From contig OZ014417.1 of the NCBI GenBank assembly GCA_963965975.1, positions 744,001 to 808,000 of the forward strand: a stretch of 64,000 bases of DNA. Direction: 5' to 3'. The notes under the pieces were generated by a model. It had not been told where the DNA came from and did not search any database. It saw only the letters and a program-made list of their open reading frames with translations. This document shows positions 10,268-25,275 of the stretch, piece by piece (positions within the stretch are counted from its first letter, which is position 1; each line of letters starts with the position of its first letter). The position numbers and the translations under genes are program-made. This stretch comes from Xestospongia bergquistia. Its lineage: Eukaryota > Porifera > Demospongiae > Haplosclerida > Petrosiidae.

Positions 10268-11845
10268 TCTATCTCTCTCTCTGACTATTAGATAATAGCA
10301 CATACCAAAGCATCTTGAAGACAATATAACTTGTCTAGTGATGAGTGACAATTAGAGATTTTTTCCAATTCACTTAGTGTTATAGTATATGGACAATTAT
10401 AATCATTTGATATACCAAGTGATTTTGGTGTTAAATTCTTTCGTAACTGTCGACATCGTTCTAAAAACTGTTTGCTCTCTTTTTGAAATTTGCTGCATAT
10501 TTTGGGATAAACGTTTGAATGCAACTGTGCCATAATATAACTAGAGAGAGAGAGAAAGAGAGAGAGAGGAAGGGAGGGGGAGAGAGAGAGAGAGGGAGAG
10601 AGAGGGAGGGGGAGAGAGCACTAGTAATAACTACTTAACACTGTTTGGATTTTACTAATTACTTCCCATAGAATTGTTTTGACAATATATAATTAATTAT
10701 TGATATATTTACATAAGAAACCAAATACATATTATTACAGCTGCAGAAATAGTAACTATATTGTTAAGTATTTCCACCTTAAAAGCAAATGTATGTACAA
10801 GATACAATAAAATTACATGTACTATAAATACATTTATTATTACAACGATATGTAAAAACATTTACCTTTCCACAGCTAGCCATATCATGTCCTGTACTCT
10901 CTTATCTTGTAATCTCACATCACTGGAATGTTCAATTAGATAACTCTACACAACACAAGTTACAAGTAATGTCATTAACAGCTGCTGTTAGTCGGTGTTA
11001 AGGACTTACGCTATAAGCTTGTTTGACTAAGATCTCTATTCTATGAGCAGCATCTTTAAGAAACCCTTCTAATATCATATATTTATCTCGAAACATTGCA
11101 ATACGGCGATCAATCTCAGCTTTGATCTATAAAATTCAAAATGTTATTGTCTATCTATTATAATCTTATATTTACCTCTTTATGTTTAACAAAACATTCT
11201 AACAAATTCAAATGTTCTGAAACAGATTTTCGAGGAATCAGCAAGTCTTCGGTTGTTGTGACAGTGTTCTTTCGTCTTTGGGTCACTTCTATTAAAGGTC
11301 TATCAGTAACAAACATCCTATATTGTTTGTAAGATTTATTATAAGCTAGTTCTTCTGATAACACTCTAGCTGTGAACGATCCTTCCTCTGATATTAATGT
11401 ATCTCCTTGTAATGTCCACTTTTTCCTCTTTCCACCTACTAGTGCATAATACTCACTATGAGCATGTGTGTGTGTGTGTGTGAGAGAGAGAGATAAATTA
11501 ATATGTACATGTCCATTCATATAGTGAGAAACTAACTTGCAAAAAAATCGAGATGGTTCCATTAAATGGGCTGCTACAAAATTGTAATTTATTTGGTTAA
11601 ATGGTGGTAAAGATTTTGAACATGGTATACACACTAACCAACACTCTGATTGAGCTCGGTCATAGAGAGCTTGAAACTGATTCTAGACAACAAGAATGAA
11701 AAAAAGGAGGAGAAAAGAGTGTACAAAAATGACGACAATCTTAACCTAAATATCTACCATAGCTTATCACTATAGTCACCTGTAGTGCTTTGTAGAATTC
11801 ATTATATTCCAAGTCTTCTGGTACGTCTGTGTTTAAACTCGCCAT
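9236..11845 (-). CDS. VARP/ANKRD27-like VPS9-domain Rab guanine nucleotide exchange factor, without ankyrin repeats
   Basis: The ATG at 11845 opens MASLNTDVPEDLEYNEFYKA. The following exons give CWLVCIPCSKSLPPFNQINY, RKKWTLQGDTLISEEGSF, a helical region (IDRRIAMFRDKYMILEGFLK), TITLSELEKISNCHSSLDKL, SDDLIALLAAIIVQ, YYLEYFHWSNSEGDKLR and AALEYIRGPDIDKFLPKP, then a tail ending SSVDYSPHKK at 9236. The order follows the VARP N-terminus then its VPS9 domain (compare SxDDLLxxLxYLLVK and AAIEYIRQ). VPS9 domains activate Rab5/Rab21-type GTPases on endosomes. VARP normally carries two ankyrin blocks after VPS9; here the frame stops about 90 residues later, so those are missing. It starts 184 bp from the divergent GIT gene. 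Introns hold CT-rich (10136-10281) and TG-rich (11464-11483) tracts. Confidence 0.72.
10136..10281. repeat. CT-rich microsatellite in VARP-like intron
   Basis: (CT)n mixed with TCTA, CTAT and (TGTC)n units, about 145 bp. A reciprocal GA-rich tract lies at 10541-10618. Translated stretches of this tract give only Ser/Leu repeats and are not coding. Confidence 0.95.
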
Positions 11846-12029
11846 AGTATACTCAGCTTGTACTGACTAGTCACTTGACTTAAGCAATGCCGATCATTTT
11901 CTAAATAAAGGAACAGGAAAATTTTACTTTGTGTTAGTTTCTGACTTGGGGAGAAATAACAGTTCTATATTTCCTTCTCTTATTAACTGTGTTCGTTTGT
12001 TCCACAAGTTGTCTTCATAATAAATAAAG
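11846..12029. promoter_or_regulatory. Divergent promoter, VARP-like / GIT
   Basis: A 184-bp gap between the start codons of two divergent genes. It is AT-rich and no strong motif was recognised. A shared promoter is inferred from spacing only. Confidence 0.45.
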
Positions 12030-15000
12030 ATGTCTGGAGGTATATGCGCTGATTGCAGTGCTTCAGGTAGACTAATTATAATAGTGTAGAATAGTCCCCT
12101 AATGATCTCTCTTATCTTTCTCTCTTTCTCTCTCTCTCTCTCTGTAGATCCTACCTGGGCCTCTATTAGCCGTGGTGTTCTAGTTTGTGATGAATGCTGT
12201 AGTGTACATCGGAGCTTAGGGCGACATATATCGTACATACGTTCTCTTCACAGCACCAACTGGCCACCTGCATTGAGAGAGGTTAATGAATGAATAGTTC
12301 AATAGTACTAGTAGATAAAATGTTTTTTTCCACTTTAGATGGTCAGCACTCTTGTCCGAAAAGGTGCTAATTCAATTTGGGAACATGCACTTCATGATTC
12401 TAGTACAAAGGTCAAAATTAAGAAACCTTCTCCTAAAGATAAATTGCAGTAGGTCACACACACACTGAAATAATATTACAAAGTATTATTATATTGTATT
12501 ATCTTAGTGTTAGTCGTACTCTATTACCACACTATTTTTGGATGTCATGTCCTTTGTGTACTAATCCCTCTAGGAAGAGGTGTTCCCCCTTTAATTAGGC
12601 CAACTAATTTGTTTGAGTAACCAACGAATGTCCATAAAGGGAATCATATAACAATCTTATAAACCACACCCATTTATTTCTATCATTTAGTCCCACGAAG
12701 CATGATTTTATAATTGCTAAGTACAAACATTTGGCTCTACTACCTCGAGTGACACTTAAAGAGTCAGCGTCTATGAGTGAAGATTTAAGCAAAGTAAGAG
12801 AAAAAGGGGATAGTCCCCAGTATTTGTATTAATATTTGTTAATTAATGTTTGTTAAATATGCTACATTCCATCAACGCTAGAACAATTCCACATCATAGC
12901 ACATACACGATGCCTTATGTAATCACAACCACATGAACTACAATAATTTTTATTTACAATAGTGTGTTTAATGATGCATTAGACATATATGTGACCAAAT
13001 GGTCTCCATTACTAACTAATATGACACTTATGTTCTTGTTAAAGTTATGTATGCACTTGTACTTTGTTTCCATAGCAACTTCATGCCAGCGTCCGAACTA
13101 GTAATTTAGAAACTTGTCTCCGCTTACTTTCCCTTGGAGCTGATCCTAACTATTTGCACACAGTGAGCTGTATACCTTTGTGTATTAATCTGTATATGTT
13201 GTATGGTTTTTGTATACTTCATTGGATATCTTTGTATATGTTGTATGGTTTTTGTATACTTCATTGGATATCTTTGTATATGTTGTATGGTTTTTGTATA
13301 CTTCATTGGATATCTTTGTATATGTTATATGGTTTTTGTATACTTCATTGGATATCTTTGTATACTAGGATCGTGGTAATACACCACTACATGTGGCAGC
13401 ACATGCAGGCCAAGCAATGCAAGTTGAGTTATTATTTGTTCATGGCGCCAACCCTACAGCTCTGGATCGTCTTGGCCACACACCAGAGGAATGTGCTCGT
13501 ATTGCTGGACATCACCAACTAGCAGATCGACTCATTGAATGTCAATATGAATTGACTGATAAACTTTCTTTCTTTGTAAATGGACGTAAACCAGTACATA
13601 GTATTGGTGAACATTACTTGGTCCCTCCTGGAGCTGGGTAATGTTACTTTTTTGTTTTTTAATAAGCTATTTTATTTTTTTTTAGTTTAAATGTTGAGCC
13701 TAATGAAGCTAAAAATAAATTACAAGAAGTAAGATATGTCAATATCATTTATTTATCCATTCATTTATACATTGATCCATCTATCCAATCCATCTGTCCA
13801 TTCATCTAGCTATCTAATGATCTTTTTGAAGAGCTGGCGTCTGATGTATACGACGAAGTAGACAGACGAGAGACAGATGCTAGTATGTGCATAACACTTA
13901 AACTAACTAATGTCATTGTCATTACATAGTTTGGTTAACAACTCAACAATTACAAAATTCAGTAGCTTTCCTACCGGTCAATCCAATGCTCTCTTCCACT
14001 CGTAACCAAGGACGACAGAAATTGGCTACTTTGGACTCTAAGGAGTTCTGTGAATTGGTTATTGATATTCTTTTAGACACAAGAAAAAGACAAAATTTAA
14101 GTCTAGAAACAGGTTTGAACGTTATTTTATTAAGACTTAAGCGACATGTTATGTGTAGGTCAACGATCTGGTAATGTTGTTCCAGCTGTAGGCATGGCTT
14201 TACCAGAACACGATTATGATGATGTTCCAGCCGATGAAGAAGAAGCAGCTGCTGAGAAAGGTAGAAAAAGTACCAATGTCCGTTCTAAGTTGACTCCCCC
14301 CATTGAGAGTACGTACAGTGTCCTAGGAGAGGATGCATCATCGTCAATATTTGAAGATAACTATAGTCACCTCCACGATCGTCCCGCTAACCAAAATGTA
14401 GGAAGTGGTGTGAAAGTTGACAATTACAGTTTGCTATGTAGCTCTGATCCACCTGCTGAAAACAATGCATACAGTGTTGTCATGGATACCACATCACCAT
14501 TTGACAAACAATCAAATGAGTTCACACGAAAAACGTCAAAAGAGGCTCTGCCACATCTTAAGTCACGCCCCCAAACCACATATGCTAGACTAGATAAAAG
14601 GCCACCAATGCCTCTGCCGAAGGATGATATAGGAGGAGCTAGTAAAGAGAAGAACAATGAAGATGTTGTCAGTAGGACAAAGTTTAATATTATAATGGAA
14701 CAACTTCGCAAAGTACAGGTAATGATGATATTGATGTTGCTATAGTAACACTATATACTAGACTACCTTCCTAACTTGTTATTATAAATGACGCATAAAA
14801 TAACTATAACAAATAACATTATAATTGAAAATATCCTTATTATTGTTTTGAAAGACAATTCTTGTATACATAATACATGTAAAGCATGTCTTCAGTGGAA
14901 ACATGTAAACATATCTTCATGTTACATGTATTGTTCACATGTACATGTATTACATATCATATGTACACTACACACCAAATTTAACCCAGCATCAAGTACA

Positions 15001-16498
15001 TATAATATGTTATGAGAATTCATAAATGTATGACCTTTTGACCCTTGTGTATGACCTTGCTCCTTTTCATAAAGAGTAAATGCCTTATAAGGTATTTTGT
15101 TGATTGTTGAGCTTAAATTTCCTTTTCTAGCAAGAAAAAGAAGATCTGCAAACTAAAAATGAGCTTCTCAATCAAAAAGTGTCAGATCTACAAAAACAGG
15201 TGTGTAATTAGTGTTAAAAGGGTGTGGTTTAAATGACTGTGTGGTTATAATCCTTTGGTCCTCTTATTTCTAGTTAAACAAGGTCATCGAAGAGAACTCA
15301 GGATTGCGTCGCTCTTCAACTGAGTCCACTACACCCAAAACTCCTACTTCACCAGTCTCTTCAACAGCTCCACCCACTATTGCTCCACCCATTGTATCAG
15401 AAACCCTAAATTCACCTACTCCATTAGCTTCGGAATCACAAGGTCTGCATGCTTACGCTGAAATAGGAAAGAAAAAGGTACATCCATTATTAAAATTGAC
15501 CGTCATTTTATGCATCCATTACTATATCGTCTGTCCATTTTAGATACAAAAGCCACCAGTTGCAACTAAACTTCCCCTTAAAAAAGTGGTATCCTTGCCT
15601 CCCAATGTCACAAGTGCTTCCTTCTTTCCTCCACCATCTTCCTCATCTCCTCACTCTCGCACAACCACACCCTCCATGTCACCTCAACCTCCTTTATCTA
15701 CCAATAAATCTAGTCACCAATCTCTTTCAAGTGTTGAAAGTCTAACTCCATCACCAGGTACATTTGATCTCTGTATACACGTACTTATCATTATATTTAT
15801 GTTTGTTAAAATGTTTTACCATCATTCATCTAGGTATAGGTGGTAAGGAGACACCAATAGAGGATTCGGCTTTTGATGAAGATCATCTACGAGAAATGGA
15901 TCCAACTCCTCCTCCTCCTCCTCCTCCTCGGAAACCTTCCCAGGCACAAACAGAACTCAATCAAGCCACACCATCTCTTGTTCCATCAAAAATGCCATTG
16001 CTTGAGGACGTTCATCGTCTCGTCAAAAATATTACTCAACAAATTGCTAAGCTGTTAAAGGCTGCTCAGTCACATGGTCAAAATGAGTAAGTAATCATTA
16101 CTATAGTCTTCTCCCCAGTAATTTAGTGAGCAGACATCTAGAGATGAGACTACTGTTACCATAGCAACCAATGACTACACTTTTTATATTAATAGGTTTG
16201 TTTCCTGTTCATTTGCCATCAACGAAGCAGTAACGAAATTAACAAAGTGCTTTCCTAAGGTATTGTTATCTTCTAGTAGTATTAATAATTGTATTTCTCT
16301 CAGAATCCACAACCACAAGAGGTTGCTGTCTCAATTCGTGAGTTAGAACGCTCTACTCAACATCTTCAAAGAGAATGTCAAACTCCTTCTCAGCAAGACT
16401 TGGCTTATCACACACGATTAATCATGAACAGTGCATACGATGTTGCTAAGGCTACCAGGTTCCTGGTCACTTGTATGGAAAAAAGTGGTCAGGTGTAG
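12030..16498 (+). CDS. GIT: GIT family Arf GTPase-activating protein
   Basis: ATG at 12030 (MSGGICADCSASDP). The ArfGAP zinc finger is CADC-x16-CDEC with the arginine finger in CCSVHRSLGRH. Then ANSIWEHALHD, FIIAKYKHLALLPR, ankyrin repeats (QLHASVRTSNLETCLRLLSL, DRGNTPLHVAAHAGQAMQVE), the GIT signature IECQYELTDKLSFFVNGRKP, Spa2-homology repeats (SNDLFEELASDVYDEVDRRE, RNQGRQKLATLDSKEFCELV), a linker with proline blocks, a short coiled coil (EKEDLQTKNELLNQKVSDLQ), and a C-terminal focal-adhesion-targeting-like bundle (VHRLVKNITQQIAKLLKAAQ, MNSAYDVAKATRFLV) ending at 16498. The order and length match vertebrate GIT1/2, which partner PIX Rac/Cdc42 exchange factors and bind paxillin at adhesions. 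All domains are present with no lesion seen. One intron carries four 42-bp repeats (13203-13370). Confidence 0.95.
13203..13370. repeat. 42-bp minisatellite in GIT intron
   Basis: Four copies of a 42-bp unit beginning TATGGTTTTTGTATACTTCA lie directly before the acceptor TATACTAG of the ankyrin exon. The unit length is a multiple of three, so it reads open in another frame (a 14-residue repeat). That frame differs from the GIT frame and is not thought to be coding. Confidence 0.92.
16155..16168 (+). promoter_or_regulatory. Perfect RFX X-box-like palindrome in a GIT intron
   Basis: GTTACCATAGCAAC fits the X-box consensus GTTNCCATRGNAAC. It is the same 14-mer found just upstream of EFCAB5 (47269-47282). 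It lies inside an intron near the GIT 3' end, so it may act as an enhancer or be chance. A second match, GTTTCCATAGCAAC at 13066, overlaps a splice acceptor and is probably coincidental. Confidence 0.35.
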
Positions 16499-16767
16499 CC
16501 AGCCCTCCGCACATACCTTCTAATTTTGAGAGCTGTTATCAAATTTTCACTGCAAAGACAATTTTTTTAAAACAATTGTAGTCGACTTATTTATAGGTGA
16601 TGTTGACACATTGATTTTAACAAAATTAGTTAATATTTGTTTTTTGTGTTTTTTTTTTATAAAAGTAACATAGAGAGAGATAGTATTAACTCAATGTACA
16701 AACTATATTAGGAGAAAAATGATATGACGTCATACAGTGTAAAATTGTGTAAAATTGAGTCACTCAA

Positions 16768-17158
16768 TTAGTTTTTAGCAGTCATCCATTCATAAGTCTT
16801 GTGAAGTATGAAAACAGTACATACTCCTAATGCTGACTTTACTTCTCCTGGTGACACACGTTCTTGACATTGTAGGCATTGTTGACGACTAGCCTGACGT
16901 TGAAAATACGCACTATTAGAGCAAAAAGAAAACAATTATCATTACTATAATAAGAATAGGCTAAATATATCGTAAAATAAATATAAATAAAAAAATTAAC
17001 TTTACATTTGGTACTGTTTTATTGTGTCTATATACAAAGTCGTATACCTTAGTAATACATTGACTGTCTATATACATACGTACATACCTTGGAAACAAAG
17101 AGGACGATTTAGATGCCTCGATTTGTGTTGCGCTGTGAGTTCCGTGCTTGTAACACAT
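16768..17158 (-). CDS. small unrecognised protein (two exons)
   Basis: Not recognised. The ATG at 17158 gives MCYKHGTHSATQIEASKSSS; a splice (donor CCAAG|GTATGT, acceptor TAATAG) leads to AYFQRQASRQQCLQCQERVS then VCTVFILHKTYEWMTAKN and a stop at 16768, about 71 residues. The frame stays open upstream to about 17269 without another ATG. One CxxC pair (CLQC) is visible; there is no clear signal peptide or membrane helix. It is divergent to LLPH and converges on GIT, whose stop is 270 bp away. Support comes from clean splice sites and the tight divergent arrangement, not homology. It could be a short mitochondrial or zinc-binding protein, but that is only a guess. Confidence 0.45.
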
Positions 17159-17269
17159 TCTTAATAAATGTATATATAACCTACTCTCCTGATACCCGAA
17201 TAAATCTGACAGGGTGAGGAGAGAGAGGAGGCTCCTAACACTGTAGGACGCACTCGAAATAGTCCTCAA

Positions 17270-17386
17270 AATATAGCAAGAGAGAAGGAGGAAACAAAAC
17301 TTCGCAAATCACGTGATAATTAATTAGCAGTTTAGCAAGCAACTATAATTATAGTAATAGTCACGCCCAGAAAGCACGTGGTCAAA
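17270..17386. promoter_or_regulatory. Divergent promoter with two CACGTG E-boxes
   Basis: Between the small minus-strand gene and LLPH lie CACGTG at 17310-17315 (context TCACGTGAT) and at 17375-17380, 7 bp before the LLPH ATG. CACGTG is bound by MYC/MAX, USF and TFE family factors. LLPH is a ribosome-biogenesis gene in animals, which makes MYC-type input plausible. The functional link is inferred. Confidence 0.45.
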
Positions 17387-17815
17387 ATGGCTAAAAGTAT
17401 TCGTTCTAAACAACGACAGCGAGTTCTTCGAGTCAGGAGGAAAAAATTTGGAGAAAGAGAGAAATTAAAATTATGGGAACATCACTATGAAATTGCCGCC
17501 AGAAAATCAGAAATATCACGAACACGTGACACAAAAAGTGAGATTAAAATATGAAATTTGTAATACATTTATAAATCCTTCCTTCTAGACAATCCATCGA
17601 CTTCTTCATTATCTGTGCCTAATGAATCTGTAGTAGACAGTACAGTTGTTAATGACGACAATCAATCAATGGAAGTTGATGTCAAGATCACAAAAAGAGA
17701 TATTGCAAAGTGGGCGTTGTCACGAAATCAAAGGAAGAAACTAGCTAAGCTGAAAAAAATTCAGAAAAGAAAATCAAAAAAATCCAGTCACCAAAAATAT
17801 CGACCACATATCTAA
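17387..17815 (+). CDS. LLPH: LLPH-like nucleolar/ribosome-biogenesis basic protein
   Basis: Two exons: 17387 to about 17537 (MAKSIRSKQRQRVLRVRRKK, LWEHHYEIAARKSEISRTRD) and about 17588-17815 (MEVDVKITKRDIAKWALSRN, QRKKLAKLKKIQKRKSKK). The MAKSxRSK start, the acidic DDNQSMEVDV stretch and the basic NQRKKLxKLKK tail match LLPH, a small conserved nuclear/nucleolar protein of about 130 residues. Length here is about 125. The splice is TKN|NPSTSS with donor A|GTGAGA and acceptor TTCTAG. Confidence 0.8.
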
Positions 17816-18064
17816 CTACAAATGTTGACAATTATTTCATTTAATATATTATAGTTATTAATTTTTTGACAGATTATAATCTTAGTTAAATTTTTACTAT
17901 CCCAAAATTTTTTGACCAAATAGACAATGAACTGATGGTCATTAAATGTTGTCATAATGGTTAATTAACAAACAGTATACCACTGATTATAATATATATG
18001 GGGAACAAAGATAATTAGCACGTTAATGATGGATTGGTTGGGTTTTGGCTAATAACAATCCCAA

Positions 18065-21000
18065 TTAATACATTCGTTTCATTGTCGTCACATTACCTAG
18101 TAAAATGGAAATGAAAAGGAAATGAAAAAATCAATAGGAAGTACTTGGAAGTATATAATACAAATGGACACTTCATTTCTTAAAGACTATGTCTTACCCA
18201 TTCTGAATTGAGGTGGTAACATTTGTGGGTGTGGTTGACCTGTAGGATAGCCAGTAAGTGAGTCAGTTTGTCCCATAGGATTAGTCCTGAGTGTACTAAC
18301 AGGAGTATGGGAATATGGATATGAGCGAACATGAGGAGGCAAGATGGGAGGAGGATAGTGAAGATGGTGATGAGAAGGATGGGCCAGAGGACTCTCAGGT
18401 TGACTCATTCTACCTGACAGACCTGCCATTCCAGACTGACCAGTGTGAGATGAGAAATCTGAATATTTAACATGGTAATATTATTATAACTAAGATATTT
18501 TTATGCTCATACCCTGATCTAAATGAAGAGAGGAACTTTGTGCTGGACTGACATCAGATATCTTAAAAATAAAGATACACAATAAAGTTATTTGTAATAA
18601 TAAAGATATTTACAAATTGATTATTTGACTTTGTGGCATGGATTTGACGTATCACAGATGTAGGAAGCAAACTTAAAGTTGGTGATACATTGCTAGCCTA
18701 CAATAGAGAAGTACATTACAATGACTAGACACAATAATAATAACATACTTTTTGCATATGAAGTTGTTGTTGTTGCTGACGTTGTTGTCTATTTTTTTCC
18801 TGTTGTAAGATCATCATTTGGTTTAATTCTGTCAACCTGCGGCGTTCCATTTCTGTTACCCATCCAGTATTAAGTTGTTGTTGCTGACGTAGGTGATGTG
18901 GATGCATACCCAGAGATGATGGTGAAGGATTTAATAGTTGATGTCTGTATTCAGTTGAGGGAGTCCCTCCCCATTGAGATGCTAATGAACCAGAGGTCCA
19001 TTGAGAAGGCATGTCCAAACCACGATGGGAGGAATAATGCTGAGATAAAGGTGGAGCTGACAGCTTTGGAGTTGATAAGGGAGATTCCCTGATAATAACA
19101 GTTATTAAACATAAATTAATAAGCGATTAAGGTTAATTAATGAGTACAATATAAGGGACTTTGCTTACTGAAATGAAGAAAGAGACATTGGGACATGTTT
19201 GTCTAAGTCATCTGTGAAGAGAGACCTGCTAATATGACTATTAGTCTTCAATGGAGGACCAATTGGTCCTGGAATCTGATAAAATTGGAATTGTTATAGA
19301 TTATAAGTAATCAAATTAAAAAATATGCTGAAAAAATTAGTTAATTCAATATCAAACAAACTGACTTGACCTGATCAAAAATTGGATTAATAATTACTTA
19401 ATATACCAGGGTCATACCTGTTGATTAAAAAACGATTTCTGTTCAGTTGGTGAGGTCATTGCTGCCAATAACTTGTTGAAGGCAGTTTGATCGTGATCAT
19501 ACGACGGAGACTGCGTGTCCTCAATTTCATCCAAAGTCATAGCTCGTAATGGCTTGTTCAGTCCTGGATGACCAGGTCTTTCTTCAGAGCCACTGACTTG
19601 TAAAATTGTCATTAATGCATCAGTAAGCTCATGTTCATTTGCAGCTTTTGTTAATTTAGAATCTTGTGTCTTTCCATAATTATCTTCTTCATCGCTATCT
19701 GTAGCTAGTTCTCGACAAATACTCACTCCAGTACTGAAGTCAAAGCCTTCCAGTATAAATTCTTGATCATCATTTGGTGAGGAAGATGGTAAGCCAGAGT
19801 CAACATCATCCATTGGCATCATTATGGTTAATTTGGGGCTTGATGATGGGGATTCATCTAAAGTTACTCCTATGTCTTGTTCCTGGGACTCCTTCTCATC
19901 TTCTCGTTTTGGTTCATTGGTTTTACGAGCTATAAAATAATGGAAATTCATGAATATTTAATTAATCTTGATTGATGATATAAAATATACAAGTACTAAA
20001 ATACCTTCTCTTTCTTGTTCATGTTCTTCAAGTCCTTTGAGTTCAATAACTTCAAACCGATCATTAGGACCAAAGGACATCCATTCTGGCTCCTTCTCAT
20101 CCTGAAAAACACTCATGAATATTCATAAGACAAGCTCCTTACTTCTTTTTGCTCTTTTTCTCTCCAATTGTTAGACTGTCTTTGCCAGTCCCCACGAGGT
20201 TGTCTACTACGGTAAGGTACGTGATCAATAACTCTTGGAGGATGAGAACTGTAGTGATACGAGGTATAACCAGTGGGTGGAGCCAAAGAAAGGGATGGAC
20301 CACGAGGCTGATTGTAAAATACTTCGTCACGTTCTTGCGGAATCTCTGAGACAGTTTCAGTTGAGGGAGTAGAAGTTGAGCCAGAGGATGATTTCTTAGA
20401 TGAGACGGCAGATTCTCTCCAGGAGCAACCTGAACCAAAACTTCTTCGTTGTGGACTCAAAGAGACTTTAGCCATTTGTTTAGTGTCTGTATCAAAAACA
20501 AAAACAGTATTGCATACTTTCAATGTGTGTTTACCAATAACACCTTACAAAACATAAATGACCAAATATGATAACTATTTAACTCAAACTGACCATGTTC
20601 TCTGATAAGAGAAAGAGTCGTGGGGTGCTTTGGTCGATCGTCATCACCTAATCTAAGAGTAATAGATAATCCACATTGAGAATAATGTAAATAGCCCTTA
20701 CTCAGAATCTCCAGTAGTATAGTCCCACAATTCAGCACCATTGTGTCTCCTAGATATTACATTGATATAAATAAACATAGCCCTTTTCTACGACTACTGT
20801 TGTAGAGTTGTAGTAAGAGTATTGTCACACACACACACACACACACACATACACACACATGTGCACAGCCCTTACTTCAATATATCTCTAAGAACATCTT
20901 GTTCGGTACAATAAAACCCATGTGGTGTTATTAGGCTACGTATGCTATCTTTAAGGTCCAATAAAGTAGTCTGTGTATTAAACAAACAAAGTTTTAAGGA

Positions 21001-21851
21001 CACAACTGATTGACTAGATAGGAATTACAACACAGCATGTTAATAAATTACATTACTAACTTGCACTCTTCACCGATAGCAACTTACTCTGTCATAAACA
21101 TATCTGTGTGTATCAGACACTTCACTAGAAGTAATCTCTGTGCCGCTATGTATAGTAATGTCCTCCTTATCACCTGGTATAGGCCTGTCTTGATCCAACA
21201 GTGTCATCTCATTATTATCATTTGTTATTAATACTTCTTCAGTTAAGTTCATAGTAACATCATTTTCCTTATCAATCTGGTTATAACCCAAAGGAGCTTC
21301 GGGAGAGCTACTTTCATCAATGCCAATGCCACTATCTAAATTACCAGCAATCTCTTCCTCTTCTATCTTATTCTGAGTAGGAGAGAGGTCTTGTGGGTGT
21401 GGTTTAGTAAGTCCTTTATTAGATTGCCTGTGAATGTGTGCCCGAGTTTGTAAAGGACGAGAATGAGGATCACGTGACTGGTTGTGTCCGTCCCGTGACT
21501 TTATGACTCTCGTACTGTTGTGATGTTCTATGTCTTTGGCTCGATGCTTTTCATAGCGGCCATGTTGGTGGGTGGAGTCCCTGCCTCCGCTCCCACTTCC
21601 TGCTTTGTTCCTGCTTGCGCTCTCACGCCCACTACTGTGATTACGTGGAGAAGAATGGACACTGGTCATTTTTTTCCGGTTGGTTTCGTCAACAGTTGTA
21701 TCAGTCTGTTTGCTTGAAGCAGAGCCTTTTTCGTGACTGCGACGAACACCTGAAATAAAAATAAATTTATCTGAATGTCAAGACTTTATATACCTGTTGT
21801 TTTGTGGCTTATTTTCTCTGCCTCTGTTACTTTCTCCTGTTTGGTTGACAT
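18065..21851 (-). CDS. EIF4ENIF1: eIF4E transporter (4E-T / EIF4ENIF1)
   Basis: The ATG at 21851 opens MSTKQEKVTEAEKISHKTT; the next exon gives VRRSHEKGSASSKQTD and an Arg/His/Ser-rich region. Across the junction at 21090 the sequence reads RYVYDRTTLLDLKD, containing YDRTTLL, a fit to the eIF4E-binding consensus YxxxxLphi. Further on come VSLSPQRRSFGSGCSW with AVSSKK, PEWMSFGPNDRFEVIELKG, FDFSTGVSICREL and DQTAFNKLLAAMT, all collinear with vertebrate 4E-T, and then a Gln- and Pro-rich C-terminus. 4E-T binds eIF4E, shuttles it to the nucleus and P-bodies, and links to mRNA repression and decay. The last exon is uncertain: a stop occurs at 18187 if the donor GG|GTAAGA is ignored, or splicing adds NVTTMKRMY, ending at 18065. 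Confidence 0.88.
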
Positions 21852-22456
21852 AATTCTGAATCAAACTGATTTGACTTGTATCAGAGTGCTAACACAGCAT
21901 ATGAAATGTATTGCACAATATAAACATTTGATATAATACTACGTGATTAAAATCTCAAAACGGATTACAAATTTACTCTCTTCTTGAAACTAAGTCTATA
22001 AAACTGAAAGGAAATACTGAAAAGTGATTTACTGCAGGAGCCAGTTTTGGAGAAGAAAAGAGAGAGAGAGAGAGAGTTCAGTCCCTGCCCCACAGCTGAT
22101 ACAAAATTTTATTAATATGTAATATTGTGTATATGTATACATGTCATGTGATAGTCATGTGATTGATACGCTATTGTGGGCGTGTCGGCGGATTTAGGCG
22201 TCAGTAACACGTCGTGGTGACAAACTACTATTAAGAGGGCCAGTAGGGAGAACGCAACTCCCTGGGTCTCTCATTTGTTTCGAGTCTCAACTCGATCAGG
22301 ACTGTATTGTATGTTAATTTGTGTTTGTGTTGTCTTTGTGTACTAAGAGGCTAACCGCTACGGTAGACGATGGCGCAGTGATGCTCATCAGGAGAGCCAA
22401 GTTCTTAAGATCTATTTCCCCATATTATCCGTACTAACTAGTAGTATTAATCAAGA
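21852..22456. promoter_or_regulatory. Divergent 4E-T / NLK promoter region
   Basis: A 605-bp gap with no gene. It contains a (GA)n tract near 22056-22076 and a GC-richer island at about 22170-22220 (GTGGGCGTGTCGGCGG), the likely promoter core. Short upstream ATGs at 22370 and 22381 precede the chosen NLK start and terminate quickly, so they could be upstream ORFs in the NLK leader. Confidence 0.4.

Positions 22457-25275
<2,819 letters not shown>

Noticed and set aside
13154..13522. Plus-strand frame with a 14-residue repeat
   Set aside because: The 42-bp repeat is intronic; the exon after it is read in another frame by GIT.
16734..16743. Perfect CRE palindrome ATGACGTCAT
   Set aside because: It lies between two convergent stop codons, far from any start; probably chance, so not called as a promoter element.
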